Shown: in pieces, positions 34,131-47,173 of the stretch
How positions within the stretch are numbered: position 1 is the first letter of the stretch
Layout: each line of letters opens with the position of its first letter
Origin: Coenobita brevimanus
Taxonomy: Eukaryota > Arthropoda > Malacostraca > Decapoda > Coenobitidae
DNA length: 64,000 nt
Reading direction: 5' to 3'
Assembly: GCA_032717465.1 (NCBI GenBank)
Contig: CM064632.1
Coordinates: forward strand, 28,582,578-28,646,577
Notes under the pieces: generated by a model
The model's database searches: none
What the model saw: the letters and a program-made list of their open reading frames with translations, nothing else
What the model was told of the DNA's origin: nothing
Made by a program: the position numbers and the translations under genes

Positions 34131-34420
34131 TTGAAAGAGTTAAATTCTCTGAGATTGCTTGGCAATGTGGAGACGATGGAGAATGTGAGACTGACTAGAA
34201 GAGTGTGTGTGAGTAAGATGGAGGGAGAGAGGGGGAGGGGGAGAACGAAGATGACATGGAAGGATGGAGTGGAGAGATATACGAGAGGCGTGTGTGAGCT
34301 GGAGGAAGTGCAGCCAAATGGGGAAGGACAGAGAGGTGAATAATTTTCTTTGTGGCCACCCCATATGGGTTTAAGGCGTCTGGCTATTTATGCGTGTATG
34401 TATGTTTGTATGTATGTATG
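34131..34420 (+). mobile_element. 3' fragment of RTE-like LINE
   Basis: The frame 34131-34343 aligns with the end of the 26395-29240 family (MENVRLTRRVCVSKMEGERG, then MTWKDGVERYTRGV). It is followed by the 'gtggccaccccatatgggtt' block and a TATG-rich tail (about 34385-34420). Confidence 0.82.
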
Positions 34421-34985
34421 GGATTATACACGGCTGACATATACGACCAGTTCCGCCATATCCAAGCTCAAGGTCCGTATTTTCGTCGGATAAGGAAGCT
34501 CCCTAACATTTTTTCCCAAGTGATTTGTTTTGTTTTTTACATCATACTGTCTTCTTTTGTGTCACGCAAATCCGTCCAGTCTCGCCATACTCTGCATAAA
34601 TAATGTGCAAAACGTTATTAACCAGCTATATCCAAAAGTAAGTTGCTAAGGAAGAGGAGTTAAGGAGCTTCCTTAACCGACGACAAAACCAACTACGGTG
34701 CCATGTCCAAGTTCAAGAAGTGCTATATGGATTCTTAACGACACCTCACCCTTAGAGCCGAGGGACACCTTCTTGTCAGAAGAGATGTTTCCTTCCCCCA
34801 TCCAGTGCTTCACCCACAGGTATACACCAGTTGTATAAGGCTTAAGTAGTGAAGGGTGAGAAATGTGTTTTGATATTTGGTGTTGGAATATTTGTGAGTG
34901 GAGTCTGTATGGTCTGTATGTCATCGACGGAACCTAGAAAATGTGTGTACCTGTGATAACACATGAACGGTATACTACTACTAGG

Positions 34986-34986
<1 letters not shown>
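34421..34986. other. No gene; dispersed repeat fragment
   Basis: The part at 34590-34680 is a reverse copy of the family seen at 6165-6260. No coding sequence is recognised. Confidence 0.5.
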
Positions 34987-35023
<37 letters not shown>

Positions 35024-35434
35024 CGGTGCAGTGGCCTAGTTAGCATTACTGGCTACGAAGCTGCCAGCTCGATAGCGCCTGGGTTCGAATCCTGGTGCTG
35101 GCAACTGACGCCGCGGGACTCAGGTGTCCATCCGCCCTTTGTGAGGTGTAACACCTAGGTAAGGCAACTTTTGTGACCTGGGTGATACGCTGGCCTTGTA
35201 TCCAAAGACTGTAGGTGAATAACTCACCACAGGCTCACAGACCGAAACTGAGCACTGTGGCTAAGCGCTTCTTTGCGTTTGGCCCCACCTATATCTTTTA
35301 CAGGGTGTGATCAACCCAAGGTCTGACTTTGAGAAGCACACACCACCAACCAGCCCACCGGAGACTCCAGAATTTTGGTGAAGGTTTCTGCTATCAGCTC
35401 CCCCCAAAGTCACTAATGCTTAAAAAAAAAAAAA
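34987..35434 (+). mobile_element. tRNA-derived SINE with A tail, preceded by poly-T
   Basis: After a run of 33 T (34987-35019) the element starts 'ccccggtgcagtggcctagt', with an A-box-like 'tggcctagttagcatta' and a consensus B box 'ggttcgaatcc' (about 35092). A body of about 300 bp follows, then 13 A (35422-35434). The head resembles a tRNA, while the length and A tail identify a retroposed SINE. Confidence 0.78.
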
Positions 35435-35724
35435 CAAGTTTGAAAACTGCAGAGAGCACAGTGAGACTAAAAAAGGTGGCAGGTTACTGAACCTGACAAC
35501 CCGGCATGTTGCAAAGGTCACTGTGGGACATCTGAAGCCTTTGTTCCTCTTAAACACGATCGATCTCATCTCATTATGCAGGTGAACGTCTGAAACAGTT
35601 GCAAGACGGAGGGGAAGCAACGACATTTGTTTATTAAAGTTTCAACTTCCATAATAGAGTTGCAGCAGGGAAGCGTATACACTGCATTAAGACCGAACTA
35701 GAAAGGAACGAACTCAGCAGTAGA
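35435..35724. other. No gene seen
   Basis: Unremarkable sequence. Confidence 0.5.
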
Positions 35725-36130
35725 GGGGAAGGAGGACTGAGGGAAGTTTGAGGAGAAGGGAACGACAGGCCATGAGAACTGAGGGAGAGTTCAGGAAAAG
35801 AGATAGGGATGAGGGAAGGAGGAGAGGATAAGGGAAAGGATTTTTGAGGGAGGAGTAAGGGAGAAGGGAGGTATAAGAGAGAGAGGGAGGGATGGGGAGG
35901 TGAGGAATGAAAGGTAAAATTGGGAGAGAAGTGAGGGGGATGATGATGATGATGGATGAGTGAGGTGGGATGAAGGAGAGGTGATTAGAGGTCAAATGGG
36001 GTGAGGGAGCATTGAGGTAGAGATGAGGTAGAGAAGTGAGGCTGCGTATGAGGGGGAGAAGAGGTGGGGGAGGGAGAGGAGGGAAAGAATAGTATGGGAA
36101 GATGTGAGGAAGGGATTATAGAGAAGAGCG
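35725..36130. repeat. Polypurine tract
   Basis: Mostly A/G with GGGAGA-type units. Open frames are compositional. Confidence 0.85.
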
Positions 36131-36864
36131 GAGCACCGGAGAGGCGTGAGGGAGCTGAACGGGTGCAAATGAAGACACAAGTACAGCATTATACCTGTTG
36201 CATTGCTCATTTAATAGTTATAACACCGTCAGCGCACTCCCAGCATCAACTTGTGCCCAGTCCCATCTTTCGTAAATCCCTAGGTAATCCCACCTACTAT
36301 ATCGCTCAGAGGCTGTGTGACCATTTTTGGAATCTGGTTACTGTCGCCATAAGTCTACAGAAGTGCCCCTAAACCCGCTTCAGGCCACCTGTTAATGTAT
36401 CGAGATTTTGTAAGTGCTTTTAAAAACTCTTCCAACACCGCTTGTATGTGTACCTCGACGCAGACGCTAAGTAGAAATGAAAATGGAAGGAAGTAGTAAA
36501 AGGGTTTTCGGCCAAATCACGGTCACTTAAGATAAAGTATGAATAAGAAACACAAGAACAACAAGAGGAGGAGGAGGAAGAATAAAAAGATAATATTTAT
36601 ATTTATGTCAATCAGCTGTACAAGTCATTAACCCTTTCAGGCCAAGGACGTAGGATAAGGGGTGAAGCAAAACTTTTCCCTGATACACAGATTCCTTGTG
36701 TTCTTTATACCGTGATCTTAGCGGAGGTTATGGCCTGCTGAGAATTTTCATCTCTGACTCCGATGCTCTTAAAAAAACCTACCGTGCCTCTTGCCAGGAA
36801 TATTCTCACATTACAGCCGACTCACAGACGTAAAAGAGAAAATGATACTGACGCTGCCGATGAC

Positions 36865-36866
<2 letters not shown>
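36131..36866. other. No gene; dispersed motif
   Basis: Short non-conserved frames. The 'taaccctttcaggccaagga' motif at about 36631 belongs to the dispersed set noted at 30966. Confidence 0.5.

Positions 36867-36905
<39 letters not shown>
36867..36905. repeat. GA microsatellite
   Basis: About 19 GA units. Confidence 0.96.
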
Positions 36906-36907
<2 letters not shown>

Positions 36908-37233
36908 CTGTGTTTGCCTCTGAAAATCTGTCTGCTGTCACCCTTACCTGGCAAGATCCTTTACGAATGCTTACGTACACATGTATATTAAGTTACACAT
37001 GCAGTTAAGGGACAATACTAACTTTGATGCACACACGGCGATACTCTGCACCCACTGTATATATACATTCCAGCACACAGTCACGCTTGTATACATATTC
37101 TGACGCACAGTTGCACTTACACATGCACACTGTTGCTCTTTTTCACCACATAATTTCCCACACACGTACATGGACGTAAATACATAATTACACACATACT
37201 TTTTTGGTATAATAAAATAGCTAATTTCACTCC

Positions 37234-37238
<5 letters not shown>

Positions 37239-37280
<42 letters not shown>

Positions 37281-37288
37281 TAAACTAC

Positions 37289-37375
<87 letters not shown>
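37239..37375. repeat. Facing AC and GT microsatellites
   Basis: AC (37239-37278) and GT (37294-37375) are separated by 15 bp and are complementary, so a long hairpin is possible. Confidence 0.96.
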
Positions 37376-37376
<1 letters not shown>

Positions 37377-37607
37377 CAGCATGAGTGGGGGTGAGTTCTC
37401 GTGGGAGGTGTTGTGTTACCATGATTATTCATTGCATCTTGGACCTAACAGAATGGACAAGGGAAAGGAGAGAAGAGGAATTAAGGGATGGAGAGAGATG
37501 AGTAAGTGAGAAATTAAGAGAGGGATAGAGAATAGAAATGCAGGGAAGAGGAAAGGGATGGAAGAGAGGAGATATGGTAAGAGAGAAATAGAGACAGTAA
37601 GAGAGAA

Positions 37608-37609
<2 letters not shown>
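37376..37609. other. Purine-rich, no gene
   Basis: Mixed sequence becoming A/G-rich after about 37450. Confidence 0.6.

Positions 37610-37662
<53 letters not shown>
37610..37662. repeat. GA microsatellite
   Basis: About 26 GA units. Confidence 0.96.
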
Positions 37663-37666
<4 letters not shown>

Positions 37667-38730
37667 TAGAAAGAGGTGACTGTTGACCATAACCATATTC
37701 TAGGTCACATATGGGACATCGTACCACATCTTCCTGAGCACATTTAACATATTACACCTGCTCTTCCGTTCGCCGATGATCTGAGCTGCAAGTCCTGTCC
37801 AGTCATACACGATGATTTCACCCTTCACATACCCACCCGCTGTCCAGAGCGTCCATCACACCTGTTAATAAAGCAATCACGAGACGAGGCTGCGGCACAC
37901 CTGGTTTATCAGCTATTATTCTCGACTGAGGTAAAAAAGAGTTCTTGGTTGTTGACACATCAGACTCTTAATTCCCACATATTTCACTCTCCAATATCGT
38001 TCACAGGGAAATATTCCCTAATGTATGAAATAAATTCATATGTCATCTTTGGAAACAAAAGTGAATAGATCTTACATTAAAAAAAAAATAAATAAATATA
38101 TTATTCAGGCTTTCATGTCCTGTTACCTGTGTGTGTGTGTGTGTGTGTGTGTAAATGTATTTATGTAAATGCAGAAAAAGGCTGAAAGGTTTTTGTGTAT
38201 GCATTGGGTGGATCGGGGCTTCAAGAGATGGCAGTTCCGGGATCTGGCACATCAAAGGCTGCTCCCAGCAAAGCCTCTTGCGTCTTTTTCGTAGCAGGAA
38301 TGCATTTTTATCATAATACGATCATGCCACACAATATGTTAAATATTAACATTACATATGAATACTTAGGCACATTGCACATGTCTATACTACATACGAG
38401 TTTGTTTGTGACACAGATTCTGTCTTGTCTGTCATGACACAAAATAAGTGGGATGGTTATGCATCAAAGAACTTTCTCTCACAGCAGTTTTCTTGTTAGA
38501 TATTACACTATGAGCACTTCGCTGCACCGGATGGTCACAGATAACTGCTTCCAAGAAAAAAATTCTACGACTTGTGCAGCGGAAGCTGCTTATTGTGCAT
38601 CATTTAAATGTCTACGGCAGCTCATATTTCACCCACATGTTTATAGATCTGCTGTACCAGGAGTAGCCTCTGAAATAACCCAGCTTTTGTGTTTTGCTCT
38701 ACACCCCGACCACATGCAAAGGTTGGAGTG
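37663..38730. other. No gene; short GT microsatellite
   Basis: GT at 38128-38152. Open frames of 70-92 codons (for example 38453-38731) have no recognisable family pattern or splice context. Confidence 0.5.
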
Positions 38731-39165
38731 AGGAAAGCATAAGGAGGGGAGAAGGATGTACGAAGAGGACAAGGAGTGTAAGGAGAGTAGGGGGTGTACG
38801 GGACGGTTGGAGATTATAATGGAGAACAGAAGAGTATAAAGGAGGGCAGGGGATGGCAGGAGGGGGACCAGGGAATATATGGGAGAAGAGAGACGGTGTA
38901 AGTGGAGACAGGGATGATGTAAAGGAGTAGAAGGGCGCAAGGAGGAGGAGGAGGAGGAGGAGATGTAAGGAGGGCAGGAAAATGGAAGGAAAGACAGGGA
39001 CAGCGTAAGGGAGGCCTGCAGGGGAGTTAGGTGGGAGCGTGGGGTGTAAGGAGATCAGAAGGATGTAAGGTTTGGTGGAAGGATATTAAGACAAGAGGGT
39101 GTAAAGGGACAGGAGGGTGCAAAGGGAGGGGACAGGGAGGAAGGGGGCAAAAAGGGGTCCTGTAG
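38731..39165. repeat. Polypurine tract with AAGGAG-type units
   Basis: Degenerate 'gtaaggagrgcaggg' units, with a GGA trinucleotide run at about 38941-38961. Confidence 0.85.
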
Positions 39166-39285
39166 CTGTTGAAGAAGATTCTATTCCGGGCTGAGAGAGA
39201 TCGGAAATCCCTCCAGTGATAACCTGGTCCATTGTCCTTTGATGAAAAATATGGTAAATTGCGTGGCCTCGTGCAGGAGAGAGCT

Positions 39286-39535
<250 letters not shown>

Positions 39536-39735
39536 ACCTTCTTCCTCCTCTTTCACAATTCTCCGACCCTCAATTAAGGAAAGTTTTCCCTTATCCTCTC
39601 ATTTTTCTTTTTTCAATTCTTTTTTTTCTCTTTTATATTTGTGTTTCGTAGTCCTTTCGTTTTTTATATTTTCATTTTTGCCCATTATGTTTCAGTCATT
39701 CCCCGATGCTTATTCATTCTATTTGCCTCTTTACA

Positions 39736-40310
39736 CTGTTCTGTTACATCTCCCACCACACCACACTGTACCACACCAGGCTATACTGCACTTCACTACA
39801 CTACACCACGCTCCATTACATTCACCACACTACACCACACTCCACTGCACTACATCACACTTTACCATATTACACAACATTGCCTTGCACCAGCCCATCT
39901 CTCTCGCCAAACCACACCACACCTCACAACACCACACCACGCCACACCTCACCACACCACCCCACCCCTAACCGCCCTAACCTACCCTACCCTACCCCAC
40001 CCCACCACATTACACCGCACTTTTTTTTTTCTTTAACAGAAGATGAAGACAGGAAGGAAAATCTAATTAATTACAGAAAAAATAATTGTCTTTATGTACC
40101 CCAGTGCACCACATTTCAACATACTACACCACACTACGCCACTGTATTATACCACACCGCAGTACTCCACACATAATACACCACACACCACCATATTACA
40201 CTACACCACACCACACCTTTCCACAGTCCACCACACCACAGTACACCACACCACACCTCACCACAGTCCACCACACCACACCACACGTAATCACCCTACA
40301 CCACACTAAT
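39736..40310. repeat. ACCAC-type low-complexity repeat
   Basis: Degenerate 'accacaccac' and 'cactacaccac' units on both sides of a short unique segment (about 40020-40100). Confidence 0.88.
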
Positions 40311-40855
40311 ATCCTTTTCATGCACACTGCGACCATTTTGCCATCCTTTATTCAAACATTTACTAATCTTAATTCTTTCCGGCTCCTGTGACCCACTATT
40401 AGTTCATTAAAATCGTGTGGCGTTAGGTGGAACATAGTATTAAACGTAACCTGTGAGAGGGTTATGGTGATAGTATGATGCTGCTGTCATTTTAGGTCAT
40501 CCTGTTAACTCATTTACTTTCCTGACTTTTTTTTTTTTATTATTCCTGCTTCCATCACACCATTTACTTAAACTTGGATTTATTTTTTTCTGAAATGGAG
40601 GGTTAGATAAAGACTTCATTAACTCCATCACTACTATTGTACTCTTAAGTTGAAAATATTCGTCTGGCAGAAGCAAGCATGAACACCTGTTGAGGTCTCG
40701 GGCTGACGTGGTTGAGGTCAGACCATTTAGAAGGGACTGTAAAGTCTGTGTGGTCTGTGTATCTGTGTAACAAGGCTTTCTTTTAGTAGATTCACAAATA
40801 CACTGTTTTATACACAGAGCCACTTCCCATTAATTCATTCTGTTTCATACATCTC
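40311..40855. other. No gene; fragment of dispersed repeat
   Basis: 'cattaaaatcgtgtggcgtt' near 40406 belongs to the 'aaaatcgtctgg' family. Otherwise nothing is seen. Confidence 0.5.
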
Positions 40856-42600
40856 CCCCTCCCATTTCACCACTCCACCTCCCATTCCACCACTCCACCT
40901 CCCACTCCACCAATCCACCTCCCACGCCACCACTCCACCTCCCATTCCACGACTCCACCTCCCATTCCACCACTCCACCTCCCATTCCACCATCCCACCT
41001 CCCACTCCGTCACTCCACCTCCCACTCCGCACATCTCATTCGACTTTACCACTCCAACCCCCACTCCACCGGTTCATCTCCCACTCCACTAGTCCACCTC
41101 CCGCTCCACCAGTCTACCTGTCATCACCACTAAACCCGTCCCTCCACCATTACACCTACAACTCCACCTACCACTTACATTCCATCCCACCTCCCACTAC
41201 GCAACTCCATCTTCCACCTCCCTCGCCACCACTCACCTTTCACTCCACCAGTCCATCTACCACTCCACCTCCCTCTCCACCACTCCACCTCCCACTCAAC
41301 CACTCCACCTCCCACTCCACCTCCCACTCCACCACTCCACCTCCCACTCCACTACTTCACCTCCCACTCCACCACTCCACCTCCCACTCCACCACTCCAC
41401 CTCCCACTCCACCACTTCACCTCCCACTCCACAACTTCACCTGCTACTCCATTGCTTCACCTCCCACTCCACCACTCACCTTCCGCTTCACCACTCCATC
41501 TCCCACTCCACTACTCTACCTCCCTCTCCACCACTCCACCTACCACTCCACCATTCCACCTCCCACTCCACCACTCCACATCCCGCTCCACCTCCCACTC
41601 CACCACTCCACCTCCCACTCCACCACTTCACCTCCCACTCCACCACTCCACCTCCCACTCCACCACTCCACCTCCCACTCCACCATTCCACCTCCCACTC
41701 CACCACTCCACCTCCCACTCCACCATTCCACCTCCCACTCCACCTCCCACTCCACCACTCACGCTGCACTCCACCCTACTCCAACACTCCAATCTACTCC
41801 ACCACTCCACCCTCCTCCACCACTCCACCCTCCTCCACCACTCCACCCTCTTCCACCACTCCACCGTCCTCCACCAATCCACCCTCTTCCACCACTCCAC
41901 CCAGCTCCACCACTCCACTCTACTCCACCACTCCACCCTACTCCATCACTCCACCTTACGCCATTACTACACCCTACGCTATCACTACACCCTCCTCCAC
42001 CACTCCACCCTCCTCCACCACTCCACCCTCCTCCACCACTCCACCCTCCTCCACCACTCCACCCTACTCCACCACTCCACCCTACTCCACCACTCTACCT
42101 TACTCCACCACTCCACCCTACTCCACCACTCTACCTTACTCCACCACTCCACCCTACTTCACCATTCCACAGTCCTCCATCCACTCCACCCTACTCCACC
42201 ATTCCACCATCCTCCACCACTCCATCCTACTCCGCCATTCCATCCTACTCCACCACTGCATTCTACTCCACCACTTCACTCCCCACTCCACTGTTCTACC
42301 TGCCACTCCACCATTGCACCTCGCATTTCACCACTCCACCTCATATTCCACCTATCACTCCACCACTCCACCTCCCACTCCTTATTCCACCCCACCTCAT
42401 ATTCCACCTACCACTCCACCTCCCACTCCTTATTCGACTCCACCTCATATTCCACCTCCCTCTCCTTATTCCACTCCACCTCCCTCTCCTTATTCCACTC
42501 CACCTCATATTCCACCTACCGCCCCACCACTCCACCTCCCACACAACATTCCACTCCACATCTCGCTCCATCCCACTCTATCACAAACCTCCCACTCCAC
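40856..42600. repeat. CCACTCCACCTCC minisatellite, 1.7 kb
   Basis: Units of about 18 bp ('ccactccacctcccactc') with variants such as 'ccaccctactccaccact'. The 395-codon + frame and the Trp/Gly/Glu-rich minus frames are products of the repeat and not genes. Confidence 0.95.
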
Positions 42601-42878
42601 CACGGTCCCCTATTAAACACCGCCTTTCCTGTCTACTGATAAATATCTTCCACTTTTCTTCCACTGTATTATTCCTCCCTGGCTATAAGTCTCCACACAT
42701 TCATTCGTCTGTGTCTGTCTTTTCCTGTCGCTCTGTCTCTTTCCTCCTCCTCCTGCCCTCCCTCCTGCTCCTCCCCTCCCTCCTGCTCCTCCTCCACGTT
42801 TTTTACTTATTTTGAGGGAGGCTTTGGAGAATGATAAAGAGGATGAAAATTTTCCTGTTTGTATGTCGACAATGGACA

Positions 42879-42880
<2 letters not shown>

Positions 42881-42921
<41 letters not shown>

Positions 42922-43408
42922 GAGGAGGAGGAGGAGGAGGAGGAGGAAGGAGAGGGATGGGAAGAGCGGTGAATCGGGGATGGGGGGCAGGGAGGGAAGA
43001 GTGACAACGAGAGAATGATAGAGGGAGGAAAAAACTGGAAGGAAGGGAGGAAGCAGGGAGGGGGGGGGGAAGGAGGAAGGTGAAGAAGGGAAGGAGAGAG
43101 AAATGAGAAGCAGGCGAGAGAAGTAGGGAATATGGGAGGGAGGGAAGAAGGAAGGAATGTGAAGGAGGGAGGGAATAAGGGTGGCGTGTGAATGGAAGGC
43201 AAAACACGAGAGTAGGAGAGGTAGGAAGAGAAAGAGGAAGGAAGGAGACGGAGATGAGGGATTGGGAAACATGGGAGGAAGAGAAGGAGGAAGAGAGGAA
43301 GGGAAGGGAGAGATAGGTGGAGGAAGGAAGGAAGGGAAGGGGGAGAAAGAGGGAGGAAGGATAAGGGAGGGAAATGAAATGGGAAGGAAATGGGAGAGAA
43401 GGAGGTGA
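42881..43408. repeat. GA/GGA microsatellite and polypurine tract
   Basis: GA (42882-42918), GGA (42918-42949), then A/G-rich sequence to about 43408. Confidence 0.92.
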
Positions 43409-43910
43409 CATCACTGCATGTACTAATTCTTCGCTTTCTCGTCCCTGATGAGTATTGCTTTGCTTGTCACTGGGCGTCTGGATGGCTTTGAAGATTCCTA
43501 ACGCCTGTTTTTAAGCGATTTATTCTCTGCAGTACTCCTTAGTATACTTTGATCTGCAGTGTCGATATGAAAGCGATATACAGCACTTTAAAAAAAATGT
43601 AAAGATGATATATGCAAGATAAATAATGAAGGGAACGATCTTACGTATTGCCTTGTACAATCAGAATACGGACTAAAATGTTCTTCAGTACTGTGAACAT
43701 AAACATTGCATCACTCCTGTACGATGAATTTTGACACAGTGAGCCATACTTTTTGAAACTCAGTAATTTCATCTTCGGAGCCCAGTTAGTTTCTCGGAAT
43801 CATATGCAAAAATACCATAAATTTCGAACTAAAAACGTGTGTCGTTGTTACTGTCCACGTCGGTACGTAATTCATCATCAGAAGAGATCAGGAGGGGGAC
43901 AGTAATGAAG
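43409..43910. other. No gene seen
   Basis: AT-leaning. Around 43497-43520 a 'taacgcctgtttttaagcga' segment resembles the 31385 repeat family. Confidence 0.45.
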
Positions 43911-44073
43911 ATGGTGATGATGATGATGATGACGAAGATGACGATGATGATGGTGATGATGATGATAAAGATGATGATGATGACGATGGTGATGGTGATG
44001 ATGATTATGATGATGATGATGAAATGAAGACCAAGAGCCATAGTCAACAGCTTTTTTTTTTTTTTTTTTACTT
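43911..44073. repeat. GAT trinucleotide repeat and poly-T
   Basis: Imperfect GAT/GAC units to about 44024 and a T run at about 44052-44070. Confidence 0.92.
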
Positions 44074-44154
44074 GTAGCTGTGTCTGTGATTGCTAGTGTT
44101 TTTTTTAATCTTCCCACATATAACTACGAGTATACTTTCTTCGCTTCTGGTATA

Positions 44155-44345
44155 AAACTGTCATCTCTCCATCTTGATTGCTGAGTTGTATTAATGCATT
44201 AACACTAGGATATGATGCTAGTCACGAAGAAGCTCTATGGAAAGGATGAAGAGCCATAATGTTGTCTTATCCTGTAATGGATCTACGTGAAGTAAGTTGC
44301 AAAAGGACGAAAATCTGGGCCGAGTTAAAGTGAATGAACTATGCC
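44155..44345 (+). repeat. Dispersed repeat copy
   Basis: Co-linear with 31685-31870: 'ccatctctccatcttgatt', 'gctgagttgta', 'gatatgatgctagtcacgaa' and 'aaaatctgggccgagttaaa'. Confidence 0.68.
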
Positions 44346-44599
44346 ACACACTACACAACTAAACTAGAGTGAATATTAATAGATATTACAAAGATAATTA
44401 CGTCTCATAATAACTAACAGCTATTTAGACTGATTAAAGTAGAATTTGGCCAGTATCCTTTATGAATATTGCCACAAGAATTCTGATTTTCATTATTATC
44501 TTTTCGGGATTTTTTTTTTTTTTTTTTTGCGATATGATGATAGTTTTTTTTTCCCTTGTGATATCCGGGTGTTAAACTTTTTCCTCCCTCAAAACGGGG

Positions 44600-45350
44600 G
44601 GGACATTTTTTTTTTTTCTTGGTGAATATTAATGATAGACATTTTCCTAGTTGTTATTGTGATAGATATTTTCCAAGGTGAATATTAGCCGATTAAAAAA
44701 CTTCACTGCTGGGTATTATAGCGATGCATAGTTTTCTTGGTCAGTGTTTTGTGAGATATTTTCCTGGATGAATATTTTGTAATACAGTAGATGTATTCCT
44801 TGGTGAATATTATTTTGATAGATATTTTCCTTGGTCAGTAATATGGTGATGGTTATTTTTCGTTGTGAATATTGTTGTGATAGACGTTTTTCTTGGCGAA
44901 TATTATGATGATAGATATTTTCCGTAGTGAAAATCGTTGTGGTTGTTTTCCTTGGTGAATACTACGGTGATGACTGATGATTTTTGTAGTTATAGCCATC
45001 CCTCATCGTGAATATTATGGCAAAAGATACTTTCCTTCGCTGATATCATGGTGGAAGAAAAATATTTCGTAAATATGTTGGTAAATTTTTCGAACATACA
45101 TAAAAATTATCAGGGACAGACTCTTTGCCTTGTGAACATTTGTGAATATTTTACTGATATATTCCTTACGGTTATGATGAAAGTCTTAGATAATATTAAT
45201 GGCGTGGATATTTTCCAGCATCAGTATTGTGGGGCTAGAATTTTTCCTGGTTAAATATTTTTGTCAGAGACTCTTTTCCTAGTGAATATTTTGGTGATAA
45301 ATATCTTCCCCGCGATTGCTACTGTGGCCATCTTTCGTAAACAGTAGTGT
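44600..45350 (+). repeat. Degenerate minisatellite of about 30 bp
   Basis: Recurrent 'ttttccttggtgaatatta' followed by '(t)ggtgatagatat', repeated about 20 times with many substitutions. Confidence 0.78.
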
Positions 45351-45369
45351 TAATATTCTCTTCATATCT

Positions 45370-46330
45370 TCTTAACTAGGATTTATCTTAATTCTTCTTT
45401 ATTCTTCTTAATTCTTCATTTTCTTCATTCCTCTTTACTCTTCCTTTTCTTTATACCTATTTTTTCTTCATTTTCTTCATTCCTCTTTATTCTTCCCGTT
45501 CTTTATTCCTCTTTATTCTTCATTCTATATTGCTCTTTATTTTTATTTCTATTTATTCCTCTTTATTCTTCATTATTCTTCTTTATTCCTCTTTATTCTT
45601 CATTATTCCTCTTTATTACTCATTTTTATTTTTATTTTCTTGATTTTTTCTGTATTCTTTATTTTTCTCTTTATTCATTCTTATTCCTCTTTATTTCTCT
45701 TTAATCTTCTTTATTCTCTTGTATTCCTCTATACTCTATGGTATTCCTCTTTATTCTTTGGTATTCCTCTGTATTCTATTGTATTCCTCTTTATTCTTCC
45801 GCATTCTTCTTTATTCTTTTGTATTCCTTTTTATTCTTCTGTATTCCTCTTTATTCTTCTGTTTTCCTCTTTATTCTTCTGTATTCCTCTTTATTCTTCT
45901 GTATTCCTCTTTATTCTTCTGTATTCCTCTTTATTCTTCTGTATTCCTCTTTATTCTTCTGTATTCCTCTTTATTCTTCTGTATTCCTCTGTATTCTTTG
46001 GTATTCCTCTTTATTCTTTTGTATTCCTCTTTATTCTTCTATATTCCTCTTTATTCTTCTGTATTCCTCTTTATTCTTCTGTATTCCTCTTTATTCTTCT
46101 GTTTTCCTCTGTATTCTTTGGTATTCCTCTGTATTCTTTTGTATTCCTCTTTATTCTTCTATATTCCTCTTTATTCTTCTGTGTTCCTCTTTTTTCCTCT
46201 GTATTTTTCTGTATTCTTGCTTATTCTTTATTCCTCTGTATTCTTTCTCTGTCTTTATTTATTATTACTCTTTGTTCCTGTATTATTTATTCCTATTTAT
46301 TGCTCTTTATTCTTACTCCTTCTGTACCAC
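45370..46330 (+). repeat. 20-bp minisatellite (gtattcctctttattcttct)
   Basis: Degenerate T-rich units at the left, becoming nearly perfect 20-bp repeats between 45840 and 46180. Three overlapping frames of 209-239 codons exist because the unit has no stop; they are not genes. Confidence 0.95.
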
Positions 46331-46929
46331 TTTACTCAGCTTACGTAAACTCAGACTGAAGGGGTTGGTGAAGGCTGTATCTAACCCGTCCAGTTCGGCA
46401 AGTCTCTCCTAAGCCTAACTTGTCTGTAAGAAAAATAAGAATATAAATGACGTGACCATAGTAAGTGATTATTTTGCTGATTCTTTCCTTCGTGAATATT
46501 AACCCTTCCACCCAAGGATTTAACTATTTTTCCCCCTCCTTTTTTTTTTTTTTTTAAGTTTCCCAGCGACTTTACTGTGTTTTGATGAGACCTTCTTTAG
46601 TGAAAAAAGTGCAACAGAAAAAAATACTCGTCTCAACAATTCAGCAAGATTCTCCAAACCTGAATCAACAGCTTCACTCCGATGACGCATTTCTAAGTAC
46701 AGTCCTGCTGATTTTTAGGGATTTGTTTTTATTAAACATAGACGGTATTTGTTTGTTAATTTATTTATATACTTTACCTGTAGGAGCTAGATGCAACCGA
46801 TATTAACCTGTTTACTATGCGGAGGATTTTTTTAAATATAAATAAAATCGTCTTGTAGCAGAAAATTACATATGACTCCCTGCGATGAAAGTCTGTTATC
46901 TGTTGGCTGGAGTTAAAATGGTAAGCTTC
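46331..46929. other. No gene; dispersed fragments
   Basis: 'gaaggctgtatctaacccgt' (about 46369) and 'taacccttccacccaaggat' (about 46499) belong to the dispersed repeats noted earlier. Confidence 0.5.
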
Positions 46930-47070
46930 CCCCTCTCTCTCTCTCTCTCTCTCTCTCCTCCTCCTCCTCCTCCTCCTCCTCCTCCTCCTCCTCCTTCTCC
47001 TCCTCCTCCTCCTCCTCCTTCTTCTTCCTTCTCCTTCTTCCTCTTCTTCTTCTTTTTCTTCTTCTTCTTT
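46930..47070. repeat. CT, CTC and CTT simple repeats
   Basis: A CT array, then CTC/CTT arrays. Confidence 0.93.
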
Positions 47071-47173
47071 CAAGCCTTTCCCCTTCCTTAATTTGCCTAT
47101 GTGTATGACTGGAAGATCTATGCATTTTCATCCGTATGCACTAACAATCGGGTTCATGTGACTACCTTTCTGG

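Noticed and set aside
35092..35105. tRNA gene with a consensus B box
   Set aside because: Part of a SINE of about 410 bp with an A tail.
38453..38731. 92-codon frame as a host exon or small gene
   Set aside because: No recognisable family, splice sites or codon pattern; likely chance.
41452..42639. 395-codon frame of the LHHSTLLHH type
   Set aside because: Product of the CCACTCCACCTCC minisatellite.
45640..46412. Three overlapping frames of 209-239 codons resembling hydrophobic repeats
   Set aside because: Product of the 20-bp minisatellite; open in all three forward phases, as expected for a stop-free repeat.
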